A stretch of 64,000 nucleotides of DNA, from the NCBI GenBank assembly GCA_963693365.1, contig CAVNZM010000001.1, positions 7,936,001-8,000,000 of the forward strand. The letters are read 5' to 3'. Position numbers and translations under genes: made by a program. Every line of letters begins with the position of its first letter. Positions within the stretch are counted from its first letter, which is position 1. Shown here piece by piece: positions 43,527-55,449 of the stretch. The notes below the pieces were generated by a model. That model saw only the letters and a program-made list of their open reading frames with translations, was not told the DNA's origin and made no database searches. The DNA comes from Amoebidium appalachense. Its lineage: Eukaryota; Ichthyosporea.

Positions 43527-45559
43527 CACACACACCTTAATAATCTCTGCAGCATCCTTACAAAACCTCTCCAACATGCCGTCCGTCAACCCAATGTTCA
43601 CCTTGCCATCCACCACCCCTATGATCGCCAACACGGCCCCTTTCTCCTTTGCAAGGCGCTCGCAGTCTGCTGCCAGCTGCAGGTTTGCAGGAAAAGGGAG
43701 GACGTGGCTGATAATGCTCGTCTCTAGCGCAACTACCGCCTGTGTGTGGGTGAAGATATATTTTAGCGTTCGTGTTTTACGTTTCTTTTTTCTCACTATC
43801 GTATGACTATTTCCTGTTTTTTCCTATCGATAATGCTTTCCCAAAGCATAACTTTTTCAATGGTAATAAATTATTTCCTATCCTACCACATTCCCCCCCC
43901 CCCCAAAACACACATACACACACACAGGAAAGCGGTCAACATGGAGCTAAGTTGACAAAAAGGTTGGGGGGGAGGGGGTATCTGGAGGACTGGAGGTGGA
44001 GGTGGTGAGAGCACGGTTGCAGAAAACGAAAAGAACAAGACGTGCCCATTAGGGGGGAGGGGGGAGGGGGGGGGGGAAGGGAGGGGGCGGGCGTGTAGAG
44101 TAGGGAAGAGACTAACCCCCCCCCTCCCCCCTTCTCTCCCGGGGTACTTTTGGAGCCAAAAACAATAACAAGTAGAGGGTGCAGGTGCATGTGTCTGATA
44201 AACAGAGGTGTGGAGTATAATGGGGTGGTAGAAGGATGAGGACCTTGGGAAGTTTTTTTTTTTTTTTTTTTTTGGGGGGGGGGGGGGGAGGGGTTCGGGG
44301 GTGGAGGGGAACTTGTTGTGCAAGTGCAGTATAATGGGGTGGTAGAAGTATGAGGACCTTGGGAAGTTTTTTTTTTGTTTTTGTTGTTTTGGGGGGGGGG
44401 GAGGGGGGCGGGGGTGGAGGGGAACTTGTTGTGCAAGTGCAGAGAAAGAGAAGGGGGGGGGGGGGGGGGGGGGAGTGGAAGTTGAAGGGGGGATCAAAAC
44501 CGATGAAGGGGTATGTGTCACAGTACGAAGTGCACATTTACGACGGACAAAAAGGGGGGGGGGGGGGGGGGGGGGTGCGGGTAAAGAAAAAGGCGGACTG
44601 GGGAGGGAGCCAGAAGGGAGGGGAGGCAGCGAGGCGGGGGGCGGAAGGGGGGAAACAAATGGGAGAGAAACGGGGGGGGGGGGGGGGGGGGGGGGGCAAA
44701 AGGTGGTGGTGATAGTGTGTGTGTGTGTGTTGGGGGGGGGGGGGGGAATACAAAAGAAATGTGCTATGTGAAAAAATCCAAAGCGAGCAGAACATTCCTT
44801 TACACTCTCGCTTCCCTGATCCCTTTAACCCCCCCCCTCTCCCCCCCCCTCCCCTCCTCTCCCCCACGCAAAACCAACCGATTCACCCACACTACAGCAC
44901 ACAAAGACACCACCCCCCTCCTAGCCCCTCTATCTCCCTCCGACACTTGTGCTCCCCTTAACCTCGGCCTATCGTAACACACCCTCTCTCGTCGTTTTCT
45001 CACACCACCAACGCCGTGCTCATCTTTAATAGATCTCTTCTCTGTGTGTCTCTGTCTGATCTTTCCTCGTCTCCTCAGCGTTACCCCTTAAAAACCCCAT
45101 TCCTCCCAGTCTAACGCGCTTGCTCCTAATACCCCACCCCCTCCCCCCCCATCCCACACACACACACCCGTGCGTTCGTGTGCGTGTGTGTGTGAACGGA
45201 TGAATGTTACGCGAAGCTCAGATATGATAGGAGAAAGGGAAAGAGACTAACGAGCTTATTCACGGCAAACTCGTGCACGGAAAAGACTTCCCCATCTCTT
45301 AACGTGCTTGCAACTTAACGTTCATTCCCATGCGCGTGTATTCCAACAAGTATTATCCCCTTACCTTTTTCTGCTCAATTGCTGCCTTGACATCTGGTCT
45401 TATCTCCATGGGGAGCCCGTGTGATGCATACCCCCTCCTCCCATCCCCACACGCGATGACTCCCCTTGCCACCTGACACCCCACCACCCTTCCTCCCAGA
45501 ACTGACGCTGCATGCTGGAGAGAGGGTGCCAAGGAGGTGAACGTTGTTCTAAGCAACAT
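38134..45559 (-). CDS. PsuG-family protein (pseudouridine-5'-phosphate glycosidase fold) with altered active site
   Basis: Eight exons join in phase: 45559-45365, 43739-43536, 42777-42696, 41876-41695, 41380-41235, 40167-40065, 38972-38865 and 38184-38134 (stop TAG), giving about 356 residues against about 310 in bacteria. The first ~45 residues are Arg/Ser/Ala-rich and look like a mitochondrial presequence. Family landmarks are clear: VVALETSIISH, VSKRDM, GATTVSASM, GVGGVQRGGE, DISSDLTELGRTPVAVVC, LETQ and a C-terminal AAEIAVEL. In bacterial PsuG the lysine of CAG.KSILD forms the covalent ribose adduct, and a histidine lies in GGVHRG. Here these positions read SGILPTLD (Leu for Lys) and GGVQRG (Gln for His). 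Substrate-loop residues such as HGMP and NPIP are also changed (HVLP, VPPP). It is therefore probably a non-glycosidase paralogue or has changed chemistry. Introns are dominated by GT/G or C/CA tracts. Confidence 0.88.
38987..39135. repeat. 14-bp minisatellite GTACGTGTATGTGT
   Basis: About ten near-perfect units in the PsuG-like intron, immediately upstream (on the minus strand) of exon 7, ending at that exon's acceptor. Confidence 0.9.
41066..41165 (-). repeat. Dispersed intronic repeat, copy 4
   Basis: The reverse complement shows TTGCTCTTCATGCGTACTC, TTTATGTGTGGTTTG, TTGTTATCCGTTGTAAATG and TTCGTACTCTG, matching 4191-4319 in order and spacing. It lies in a PsuG-like intron in transcript sense. 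Confidence 0.75.
44215..44442. repeat. Tandem duplication, about 113-bp unit
   Basis: AATGGGGTGGTAGAAG.ATGAG then GACCTTGGGAAGT, T run, G run, GGGGTGGAGGGGAACTTG and TTGTGCAAGTGCAG occur twice back to back. The copies differ mainly in homopolymer length. In the first intron of the PsuG-like gene. Confidence 0.9.
44500..44550 (-). repeat. Dispersed intronic repeat, partial copy 5
   Basis: The reverse complement contains TTGTCCGTCGTAAATGTG and CACTTCGTACTGTGACAC, the 3' half of the repeat family; the 5' half is lost in a G run. Confidence 0.5.
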
Positions 45560-46873
45560 GGTAGCGTTTATTTATGTGTCCCTGCGTGCGTGTAAAAACT
45601 GGATGGTATATACTTTCGTTTTGCAAAACTATAACTGGTACTTCGTTCAAGTTCGAGCGCTTGGGCATCGCCTTCAGGCTCTGACAGACAAGCCCTTATG
45701 ACGTCATTCTTCATTAATGCTGGGCCAAAGGTGTGATGATAACGTACGTAATCCGTCCTTCATTTCAGACTTTAGACTAAAGCAGTGATGACGTCATTCT
45801 TGGCTATCCCGGACCATCTATCGATCGAACTAGTTATCTCTGCAGCCTACATAGTAATATCTCTTTCTAGGGCTTTCTAGAGTATGAATCTTTCTTCCAA
45901 GAGGTTAAGGGGAAAAGCTTGGAAGGGGGAGGGGGGAGGGGGGGGCGGGGGGAAGGGGGGAGGGGGGGGAGGGGGGGGGGTCTTGTTTTCTTGCGTTCCC
46001 TGAGTTGGCTGGGTGGGAAGGGGTGGGGAGGGGGCACCGGCCTTGTTTTCGGTGGGATCGAAAGGGGAAAATTTTCATAATCTTCGAATTATTTCACAGC
46101 ATTGTTAAATGATAGAGACTTCCAATTGCACATCACGGTGCAACGAGTCTTGATAATTATTTTGAATAATAGTCAATCCGATATATTATTATCTGATGCA
46201 AAAAGTCCAACCTTCCTCCAAGCTGTTACAGTATCTCGGGGGATCACGCATATGGAGGCCTTGCCTTCCTCCCCATTCGATCCCCCCCCCCCCCCTTTTC
46301 CCCCACCCACTTTTTTGTTCCCCCCCCCCCCTCCCGCCCGAGCTCCCCCCTTCCCCCCCCCCCCCTCCCCCCTCCTCCCCCCGCCTCCGCCCCCCTCCCC
46401 CGGCCCTTCGTACATGTACACGTGGTCCGTTATACTTCAGAAACTATGATGGTTCACTGAATAGAAACAGGCAGTCCCGGTAATAATCAGTACTTAAAAG
46501 AATTCACGAGCATACCGAGACTAATCTTCCTCTTCAAGTTCATCTTTTTTTTTTTTTTTTTTTTTTGGGTGTGTGTGTGTGGGTGCGTGTGGGTGTGTTT
46601 TGTCTGTGTGTGTGGTGGTGGTGGTGGTGGTGGTGGTGGTGGTGGCGGTGGTGGCAGAGGAGGGGGGGGGGGGGGGGGGGGAAGGGGGGGGGGATAGGGC
46701 ATTTTTAAAGAGAACCCGGCCAAAAAATAGAGAGAAATAGAACTGCACATGGCAAGGGTGGCCATGCAGGCAGGTAATACTATGCGTGTGTGTCAGCGCA
46801 TGGGTGGGTGGGGGGCCAGGCGAGGGAGGAAAGGTGGGAAGGGGGGGGGCGGGCCTGGCGGGGTCGTGGGGAA

Positions 46874-46912
<39 letters not shown>

Positions 46913-48301
46913 AGGGGGGGAGCTGGTAACCCTGCACGTTTGCTTGCAATTGCCCATACTGCCAGCTGACTGCTATTTGCAGCAGTGCAGTTTCAGCTGA
47001 TTTATATCTTGAAGTTATAATACTAAGAATGATGACGTTTAATTCATCATTTAAACAATGAGTGGCTCCGACTTTCTGTTCTGTTTACGATACAGAAGAA
47101 ACATTGACTCGACTACTGACATCACGGTAACAATGCTACCGTGTGCAGTATCCAACTTTCACATGCAGCAGCGGACGGTTTGTTCTTGGAAGCTGCAGAC
47201 GCACATGGCAAATCCGTATATTTCAAAGAGCACCAAGCCCAATACCTGAGCATAATAGATCTTAAACTCACGAATCGCAACCTAATTAAAAATTGCAGAC
47301 ACACTGCTTTATGTGCGATCTGTGGGTTAAAAAAAGAAACCGAATTCGAGGCAAAGTGTTACCCATTGGCCACAGCTTCTAGCACGTAAAAAAGGATAGC
47401 ACCGATGAATAGATGCAAGTACGTTCGTCTCAGACACCCGATAAAAAAAAGTTAAAATGGGCTGCGGCAAATAGAACAAGATTGGTTTGCACAAACCCAT
47501 TTCAACTTATAAAAGTTTAAAACCTTTGACCTTGACATGTCAGCACACCGTCCACTAATTGGAACATAATAAACCAGCAGGTTCGAATGGAAACGGTTGC
47601 CTCTGATTACTGCATTTTATGAACCCCCATGCAGTCCTGCAGTTGCGTAAAATGCATTCACACATTGTGCAAGGTGTGAGGCTACACTAGTGATTTCTCC
47701 AAATAATGCTGGCTAATCCCCCCCCCCCCTCCCCCCCCCCCCCCCCCCCCGAGTGCCCCCCTCCCCCCTCCGGGCCCCCAGGGGTGAGAAGGGGAGGAGG
47801 GGGGGGGGAGGGGGGAGTGAGACTCGAGTGAGGAGGGGGGGCCCGGAAGGGGGGGATTGAATTGTTTGGTATGGGGTGGAACTTCTGAGGTCTTCCATTC
47901 TTAATTCCTATGTTTTTTTTTTTGTTTTTGTTTTTTTTGGGGGGGGGGGAGGGGGGGGGGGGGGGGGAGGGGGGAGGGGGGGATGCAGAGAAAGGGGCGG
48001 GGAGAATCTGCTGCTTTGAAGGGGTTTTGGTTTTTGTGTTCTCGGATTAGGAAACAAAAGAAGAAAAGGGTGAAACGAAGGCATTATTAACCATATTCTT
48101 ACTTTTATAGGGTGTTGTTTATTGGACTGTGTTTTGCATTGCAGTACGGTATTTTGCACGTAATATCAGTAAACCCATGCAGGGCTCTTGGGCGATTGAC
48201 AAAAGTCCCAATGTGTCGTAATAGAGGGAGCATAATCATTGAATGCCCATTATTGCGTGAGGAAAAGACTCTCTAGTTAGTATGCCTCCAGCAACTTTAG
48301 T

Positions 48302-48357
<56 letters not shown>

Positions 48358-48790
48358 AGAGGGGGGGGGGGGGGTACTACAAACGAGGGGGGAGGGGGAA
48401 AGGGGAGGGGGGGGGGGGGGGGGGGTCACACGTCTTGTACATATTTAGTGCCACATTTGTATGAATCGGCCATGGCAAACGTGACTCCTCTGGATTGATA
48501 GTTTCAAAACTGTCTAGACGAACAGGTGATCAAGAAGGGTGATATTTGCCATTTCGACGACAACACCTGCAATAACTAGCAAGAAGCGCAGAAGTAGAAG
48601 AAGGATAAGGAAATAAAAGGCAAAAAATGTACATAACATCAGCTTCTATCCTGCGCAAAGTACTCTTCGTCAACCAGTGTGATCGACGCACTCACAAAAT
48701 CGGCATATGAGGGTATGTCTTCCCGACCATCTATAAATCCCAACACCGTGTCGATGGATCCCCCAGTTTACGATAATTTCTTGGTGACGC
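45560..48790. other. Intergenic; no supported gene
   Basis: Upstream of the PsuG-like start the DNA is of ordinary complexity, with short TGACGTCAT-containing strings (45699-45706, 45788-45796), then G- and C-rich blocks, a GT/GGT tract (46567-46645), G runs (46875-46911, 47939-47980, 48317-48375) and AT-rich stretches. Short frames at 47058-47389 have no recognisable domain. An open minus-strand stretch lies at 48664-48772, just beyond the stop of the next gene. Confidence 0.5.
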
Positions 48791-48845
48791 TTACTCGGTA
48801 GAAGGTATTGCCTTCAGTTGTCTCTCCCTGTGCACGTGTGTGTGT

Positions 48846-48929
<84 letters not shown>

Positions 48930-49242
48930 GTATTGTGTGTGTGTGTGTGTGTGTGTCTGTGTGTCTGTGTGTCTGTGTGTGTGTGTGTGCGTGTTTGTGT
49001 GTTTGTGTGTGTGTGTGTGTGTCTGTGTGTGTGTTTTTTTTTTTGGGGGGGGGGGGGCAGGGGGGATGGGGGGGAGGTAGGTGGGTGGGTGGGTAGTTGG
49101 GTATGTGGGATGTGTGTGTGTGCGTGTGTATGCGTGTGCATGTGCATGTGCATGTGTGTGTGTGTGTGTGTGTGTGTGGGCGTGCGTGTGCGCGTGCGTG
49201 TGCGTATGTGCATGTGCGTGTTTGCCTGTATGCATGTGCACG

Positions 49243-49285
<43 letters not shown>

Positions 49286-49650
49286 TTATGTCGTGGAGTG
49301 TGTAACGAGTCACTGCATGTCCATCTGTGCTGTGCTTGTGTGCCTCGTATGTGTTTGTGTGTGCCAGTGTGCCCACCTTGCATAGTTGCATAGCAGAGCC
49401 TGAAAGGAGAGAAAAAAAGCAGGTGTCGATTCAAAATTAGAAAAAAAAGGACATTTGCAGTAGGAATTTTCTTTCTTGTTTTTCCCGGCTGAGAGCATTG
49501 GAAGCAAGATCTGCACTTTGTGCAGGAGAAAGGAGCTAGGGGTTGAAGTAAAAGAGGGAGAGCCGGGGAGAAGGTGGGGGGAGGGGGGGGGAAGGAGGGG
49601 GGGAGGGGGGGGGGGGAACAAACAAAGGAAAACACACACCGCGACGCAGG

Positions 49651-49691
<41 letters not shown>

Positions 49692-50904
49692 ATACACACA
49701 CACACCCCCTCACACGCACAACGTGACGCATACACACACACACACACCGTGGCATGGCAGGGGGTGGGCGTGGGGAGGCGATGTGTGTGTGTCACGGTGG
49801 GTTTGGGGGGAGGGGGGGGGGGGCGCACACGTGCGACACACAGGCACGTGCACGTGTGCACGCCCGCTCACACTCACACAAACCCGCACATGGATACATG
49901 CACACACACATGCACACATGCACACACACATGCACACACCTTCTCGACCCAGTTGATGCCCAGCCAAAAGCTTGTGAGGTCAGCTGCATAACTTGAATAG
50001 ATTTCCCTGCACCCCAAAACATGAATACATGCTGGAACACACAATTATAGTAGTTGGCGATAAACTGCGAATAACTAGGAACATGGCGAGAAATATCTCA
50101 GTCAAGAATCCTTATATCTCAGTCAAGAATCCTTCCCAAATACATGTATTAGATTATTAAATTCTCACAGAGTTAGAATTGGCGCAGACACATTATTCCA
50201 GCAACAAGCTTTTTTATTCTATTGAAAGTTAGAACACAAGATCAAGGAACACCCAAACACATTTATTCATGAATATCAAATAAATAACCTTACCCAATCT
50301 AAAGGGCCATGCCGTAAAAACTCACATCTCGTACCATCATAACACATGCAAATGTTCAATTATTCTAGAAATCCAAATCACGTGCTAATATACAATGATA
50401 TCTTCCACGAGAAGACAAACGAAGTTAAAGTTCGATCTACATCGATTGACCTAACTTTAATTAACTTTAATATCCAATGGTTGGCGACCAACATAATTTT
50501 ATAGTTTGATGTGAGACCAGATTGATTTAATGATTGGTCAGTTAGATACACGCAAGAGGCTGACACTCTGCAAGTAGGTAGGATGCTTGGGGGCCGTACC
50601 CGGACACTGACTACATAGGGGGGGGGGGGGGGGGGGTGTCTATATTTAGGGGCAGGCATGGATGGTTCTCCCGGGGAGAAGGGCGGGAGGGGGGGGGGGG
50701 GGGGAGAGAGAGAGAGAGAGGGGGGGGGGGAGGGGGGGGGAGGGGAATGGGGAGGTTCTGGGTACCTCTAAACAAATACATTGCTGCTTCCAAATGGGGG
50801 GGGGGGGGGGGGGGGGGGGGCGGGTGGGGAGGGGGAGGGAAGAAGAGGGGGGAGGGGGGGAGAAGGGGGAAGGGGGAAGTGGGGGGAAAGAGGGAAGGGG
50901 TAAG

Positions 50905-50935
<31 letters not shown>

Positions 50936-51083
50936 AGAAGTGCGGGAATGGGGGGGAGACGTGGAGAGGGTTGGCTCCATTTACCTTTTGAGCATGGGAG
51001 GGACGACTTTTGGGGTTTCTTCAGTGAGGGGAAGAGAAATTGCGCAATGGATAAGGTTGGAATACTCCACATCGGTAAGGAAG
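48791..51083 (-). CDS. Unidentified gene: last four exons
   Basis: Four exons join in consistent phase on the minus strand: 51083-50985, 50006-49940, 49399-49377 (23 nt) and 48827-48791 (stop TAA), encoding about 76 residues ([16 protein letters not shown] ... [19 protein letters not shown] ... [19 protein letters not shown]). The amino acid mix is that of a normal folded protein, but I do not recognise the family. The first of these exons begins mid-codon, so upstream exons exist; the low-complexity coding block at 52.6-54.7 kb on the same strand is a candidate. Splice sites follow the local habit: a donor at GTGTGTGCATGTG and an acceptor at the end of a (CA)n tract. Beyond the TAA an open frame continues at 48664-48772, so an alternative C-terminus is possible. 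Confidence 0.55.
48844..49290. repeat. (GT)n-rich tract, about 450 bp with a G run
   Basis: Long GT arrays with GTCT and GCGT variants, a T/G run at 49035-49057 and further GT. On the minus strand this is the CA-rich 3' part of the last intron of the unidentified gene, leading into its acceptor. Confidence 0.95.
50092..50134. repeat. Tandem duplication, 21-bp unit
   Basis: ATATCTCAGTCAAGAATCCTT occurs twice in direct succession. Confidence 0.9.
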
Positions 51084-51686
51084 CTGGATGGTCGTAATGT
51101 ATGTGTGTGTGTGTGTGTGTGTGTTGGGGGGGGGGGGGGGGGGAGGGGGGGGGGAGGGGGGGGGGGGGGGGGGGGGGGGGGGTTGGATGAGGGTGGATGT
51201 GTGTTGGTGGTGGTAGTGGTGGTTGCGGTAGTGGCAGTGAGGAGGGGGGAGGGGGAGAGGGGGGAGGGGGGTGGGATGGGGGGGGATGGGGGGTGGATGT
51301 GTATGTTCGTGCAGGTGTTGGTGTGGGACTGGCTGAATTAAAAAGTGGTTCATATGCACGTATGTGCTTGTGTAGGTGGGAGGGGGGGAGGGGGAAAGGT
51401 AAATCGAGTGTCAGAGTCCGGTATCTGTCCTAACCTTCATCCCCCCCCCCCCCCCCCCCCCTCCCCACCCCTCTCTCCCCCCTCCCTCTCTCCCTCCCCA
51501 TCCCCTCCTTCCCCTCCTCCCCCTCTCCCCCGTCCCCCAAATTCCCCTCCCGGCATCAACATGCACATACAGATGCCTTTCACCCTTCTACAAATTTCGC
51601 CAATCCCACCCTTACTCTCCCCCCTCCCCACCCAAACCCACACACTGTACTCTTCACACATTGTACTCCCCCCCTCCCCCCTCCCC

Positions 51687-51717
<31 letters not shown>

Positions 51718-52050
51718 ACCTTTTCGGTCCTGCACCTAAACTCTTTCCCCCTTCCCCCCTCCTCCCCCTCTCCCCTTCCCCCCCCCCCCCCCCCCCTCCA
51801 ACACACCTTTTTACTCCCATTCTTCCTACTAAAAACCCTCAGTCTCTCCCCTCCTCTCCCCCAACCCTTTCCCCCCCTCCCCCCCCCCCCCCCCCCCCCC
51901 CCCCCACCCCCCGCCCACCCTCCCCTAACTGCCCTCGATCCTCTTCTTGCTCGTACCTACCCAACTTTACTGATCGACTGCCAAACCTTTTCCCCCCACC
52001 CTCTCCCCCGGTATTTCCCCTCAGCTTTCTCCTCCTGTACCCCCCCCCCC

Positions 52051-52081
<31 letters not shown>

Positions 52082-52599
52082 CCAACCCCCATCACCCACA
52101 CCCCCCTACCGAAAAAAAGGTGTTATAGGGAAGGACACGAAGCGCGGGCGGAGGAGGTGGAGGGGAGGGGGGAGGAGGGGAAGGGGGAAGGGGGGCATGT
52201 GTGCACTTCTGCGTACGTCTGTGCTGGAGAGCATATCATTTCCTGCGTTTCAGATGCTTCGAATGGAAGCCCATAATACAAACAGGAAATAAAATCTCAC
52301 AGGAAGGAAGTGGTACAAGGGGAGAAATGAACGGGGAAAAGAAAAGGGGGGAAGGTGAGGGGGGGGAGATGGGGGGGGGGGGGGGGGGAGGGGAGGATGA
52401 TGACAAAAAAAAGGGGGGGGGGGGAAGTTGGAGGGGGGGGGGGGGGGGGAGGAGGTGTTGGGATAGGTGGAGAAGAATTCGTGTGAGGTTGGAACAAAGA
52501 GGGCGGTGGGAAGGGGGAAGGGGGGGGGGGGGAGGGGGGGGGGGGAGGGGGGCGGAGGGGGGAGGGGGGGGGGAGGGAGGGAGGGAGAGGAGAGGGCTT
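51084..52599. other. C/G-tract-rich stretch, probably intronic
   Basis: Dominated by G runs (51124-51182), GT/GGT repeats, and C runs (51440-52070), with CA. A 36-bp open piece at about 52207-52242 (minus; acceptor GAAACGCAG, reading EMICSPAQTYAE) could be a tiny exon but is unproven. Confidence 0.5.
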
Positions 52600-54658
52600 A
52601 CAGGCGTGTGTTGGCCAACGGAATTGTCTTCCTTCTGGGTGGCATTCCGACACACTCTCCGGCCGTATTCATAGGTCCATCCCCCGAATCCCCGTCCTTT
52701 TTCTTCGATTTTTCGTTTTTTTCTTCTTGCGCTCCACATTTTCCGGCCTTTCCTCCTCGGCCTTTCGTTTCTTTCCCTGCTTTTTTCCGTCACCATCCAA
52801 ACCTCCGGATTTCCCCATTGTTTTAGGAACGTTTGCACACGTTTCGACCGATGAATCTTTCGGGTTACCTCTAATTGCGTCTGCTCCATTATCCGGAATT
52901 TCCTCGCTTCCATTAGGACGCAACTCCGAGTTAACCTCTTTTTCTGACGGAATAACTCCAGGTTTAAATTGCTGTGTTTCGTCCGTGTGTCCTTCTGCTT
53001 CGATGGTTGAATTCCGGAAATTCTTACCCAAATTTCCCCCGTCACCCTCACCTTCACCAGATTTTCCGGTTTCAATCCTACTGTCTCCGCCCACCTGTTG
53101 CAGAAAAAGAGCAAATTTCGGATGCTCGTTTTTATTGCCATTTCCACCTTGCCCCCCTTCACCATCTCTCTTCCTCTCCTCTCGCTCTCTCGTCACCCCC
53201 CTTCCGTCGTGGGGTTTTTTACGTGAACATTCCTTTTCGGCCGAATCTGAGTCCCCAAAAGCTGTAGATTGACGGGCTTGCGTGGGGCTTTGGGTGGTGG
53301 AAGGTTGGGGTGGAATGGTGGGGGGTCTCTGGGGGGGTTGAACTGACATAGTGTGCGAAATGTCATCCCCCATTCTTTGTTCTTCCGTTGGGTTAGACCC
53401 ATGTTCGGACATCATGCGAATCGGGTCAACCGCACCGTTTCCTGTTTTCATTGGTCTAGACGTCTCACCATCGGAAAAAATGATTGGTCTGGGATTATCG
53501 TCATCTATCACGATGGGCCGTGTCTTGCACCCGGGCCCCTTAATGGGCCTATAAACCCTGCGCTCTTGGCACCAATACTTGTGCTCGCGAAGAGCATCCG
53601 GCACTCCATTTCCCTGATTTCGAACCAATGGCGGCACTTGCAATCCTCCCGTGTAAATTCCCGTATCCATTTCACCCCCACGAGTACTCCCCTGCGCATT
53701 CTCCTCCCTCCCCGTGTGACCGGTTTCCTGAAACCGAATTTCCGTATTTTCCGCCCTTGCTATTGAGTCTCCATCGGCCCCACCAGAGTTACACCCGCTC
53801 GCATATACATTCGTATTTTTGCTATTCCCACCCGAATATTTGCTTTTGCCACCCCTAGTTGTTCCCTGTCCACCTGGATTTCGGGATTCGCCTGCGTTCC
53901 TCGCATCTTGTTTCTTGGAACTCTCACCCACCCCCAGCTCTCACACCCCCTTTCCCGTTTTCCCGGCTCTCGTTTTGGCCCCTCTTTTCTCTTCCCCCGT
54001 TTCCTATCTTCCTTTTCCTGTGACCTCCTGATTTCTTCTTAACCCCGCCTGTGTTCTTCTTACCCCCCAATTCCTCATTTCCCTTGTTCCCCCCATCTTT
54101 CTTCTTCTTCCCTTTGTTCGGCTTGGGCTGAACACAACGGCGGTGTGCCGTCGGTTTTGGTGGAATGTTCTCCAACTCCGGACCCGAGAAATCCGATTGG
54201 TCTCCGCCGCTCTCACTTGAGGCACCCTCGTTTTCATTAATCGATTTTTCGGCATTTTCCCGTTGTTTTTTCTCGCGCAAATTCCAGACCCTCCTTCCCA
54301 CCGCCTCCTTTTGCGCATAGTCCGCCGAACTTTCCGAATCGCTATCGCTTGATGATGTCGAAATACCCCTTCCAAATCTCTGGATTTTCTTCAAGTTCTT
54401 GCCCGCGTTCTGTTTTACGGTGGAGGTGGTTTCCCGTTTTTTCTTTTCGAAAAACCCAATCGCCTCTGTGGAACGTCGCAGGGTGCTAGCTGGTGTTTGT
54501 GAAACTCCCGTGTTTTTCCCCGCCTCTGAAATCTCCGACTCGTCAGCCTCCGACTCGGTCATACTCAAACCTGTGGTTGTCGTTTCACTTTCCCCGACTT
54601 TTCCCTTTCCCTGCCACACATCACCAGAATTTTGTTTTTCCGGATCCGCCATATTCAC
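52600..54658 (-). CDS. Lysine/serine/glutamate-rich low-complexity protein, frameshifted
   Basis: Two adjoining minus-strand frames, 54658-53924 and 53931-52669, overlap by eight bases at a G-rich stretch and have the same character, so they look like one reading frame broken by one base. The likely start is MADPEKQ (54652). The product (about 660 residues) is hydrophilic and mostly disordered: an acidic TESEADESE segment, SSSDSDSESS, several KKKK/KRK clusters that could act as nuclear localisation signals, and Pro- and Gly-rich parts. A short more ordered patch has CKTRPIVIDDD and RPIIFSDGE. A third possible frame change near 52690 would extend the frame to a consensus donor CCT-GTAAGC at about 52600. 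No family is recognised. Confidence 0.6.
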
Positions 54659-54919
54659 TCACTTTCCTCTTGTGTCCAACACCCACTCAAAGTTCGCCTC
54701 TCTTTTCTGCCCGTCCGAGGTATTTTCGGGAAACCTCAGGAATTTCGGAGTTTCTCCGAGCAGACGTCTCTATTGTTTCGTATTCAGGGCTCCACAAAAC
54801 ACCACACCCTCGCCTGCGATCGATTCCCTATGTTGGATTTTTGGTGTCAGTGCCTAGCTAGTAAAAAGTTTCTTTTTTCCTCTGTAGAGCAAACTGGTAT
54901 ACAGCATGAGGGACCGCAA

Positions 54920-54971
<52 letters not shown>

Positions 54972-55449
54972 ACCCCCCTGGGCCCGGGCCACAAAAAAAT
55001 CTAGCCATCACCACCATACACACACATCCGTACACACACGTGCACACATCAAAATTGTAAAAGGAAGGTTTAGAGTGAAAAGAGAGAGATGGGCAGAGAG
55101 AGGGGTAAGGAAATGAGGGAGGGATTGAGGGAGGGAGGGAGAGAGGGTAGAAGGGAGAGAGGGAGGGGATCCGAAAGGCGGAATTAAAAAGAGGGGGGGG
55201 GGGGGGTTGATGAGAGAGGGGAGGAAGGGAAGGGCTCGGGGGGGGGGGGGGGGGGTGGTTAAGGAAGGGAGGGAGAGGGGAGGGGGCGGGGAGGGAGATG
55301 GAAAGGGGGGGGAGGGGGGGAGGGGGGAGGAGGGGAAGGGATGGAGGGAAGGAATAAAAAGAGTTGGAGTGGGGAGTGTTTGTGTGTATGTGTGGCGGGG
55401 GGGGGGGGGGGGAGGGAGAGGGCAGAGGGGAGGGGGGTGGAGGGGGAGG
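54659..55449. other. No supported gene; C-run and GA-rich DNA
   Basis: C run at 54922-54969, a short CA-rich patch, then GGGA-rich DNA. The promoter of the low-complexity protein gene may lie at 54660-54900. Confidence 0.5.

Noticed and set aside
42811-43806. Proline/histidine-rich frames of up to 330 codons
   Set aside because: They cover C runs and CCA/CA repeats inside PsuG-like introns and cross a real exon on the other strand.
52236-53165. 309-codon minus-strand frame overlapping the low-complexity protein
   Set aside because: It is the shadow of the adjacent Lys/Glu-rich frame; only its part beyond 52690 might be a genuine continuation after a frame slip.
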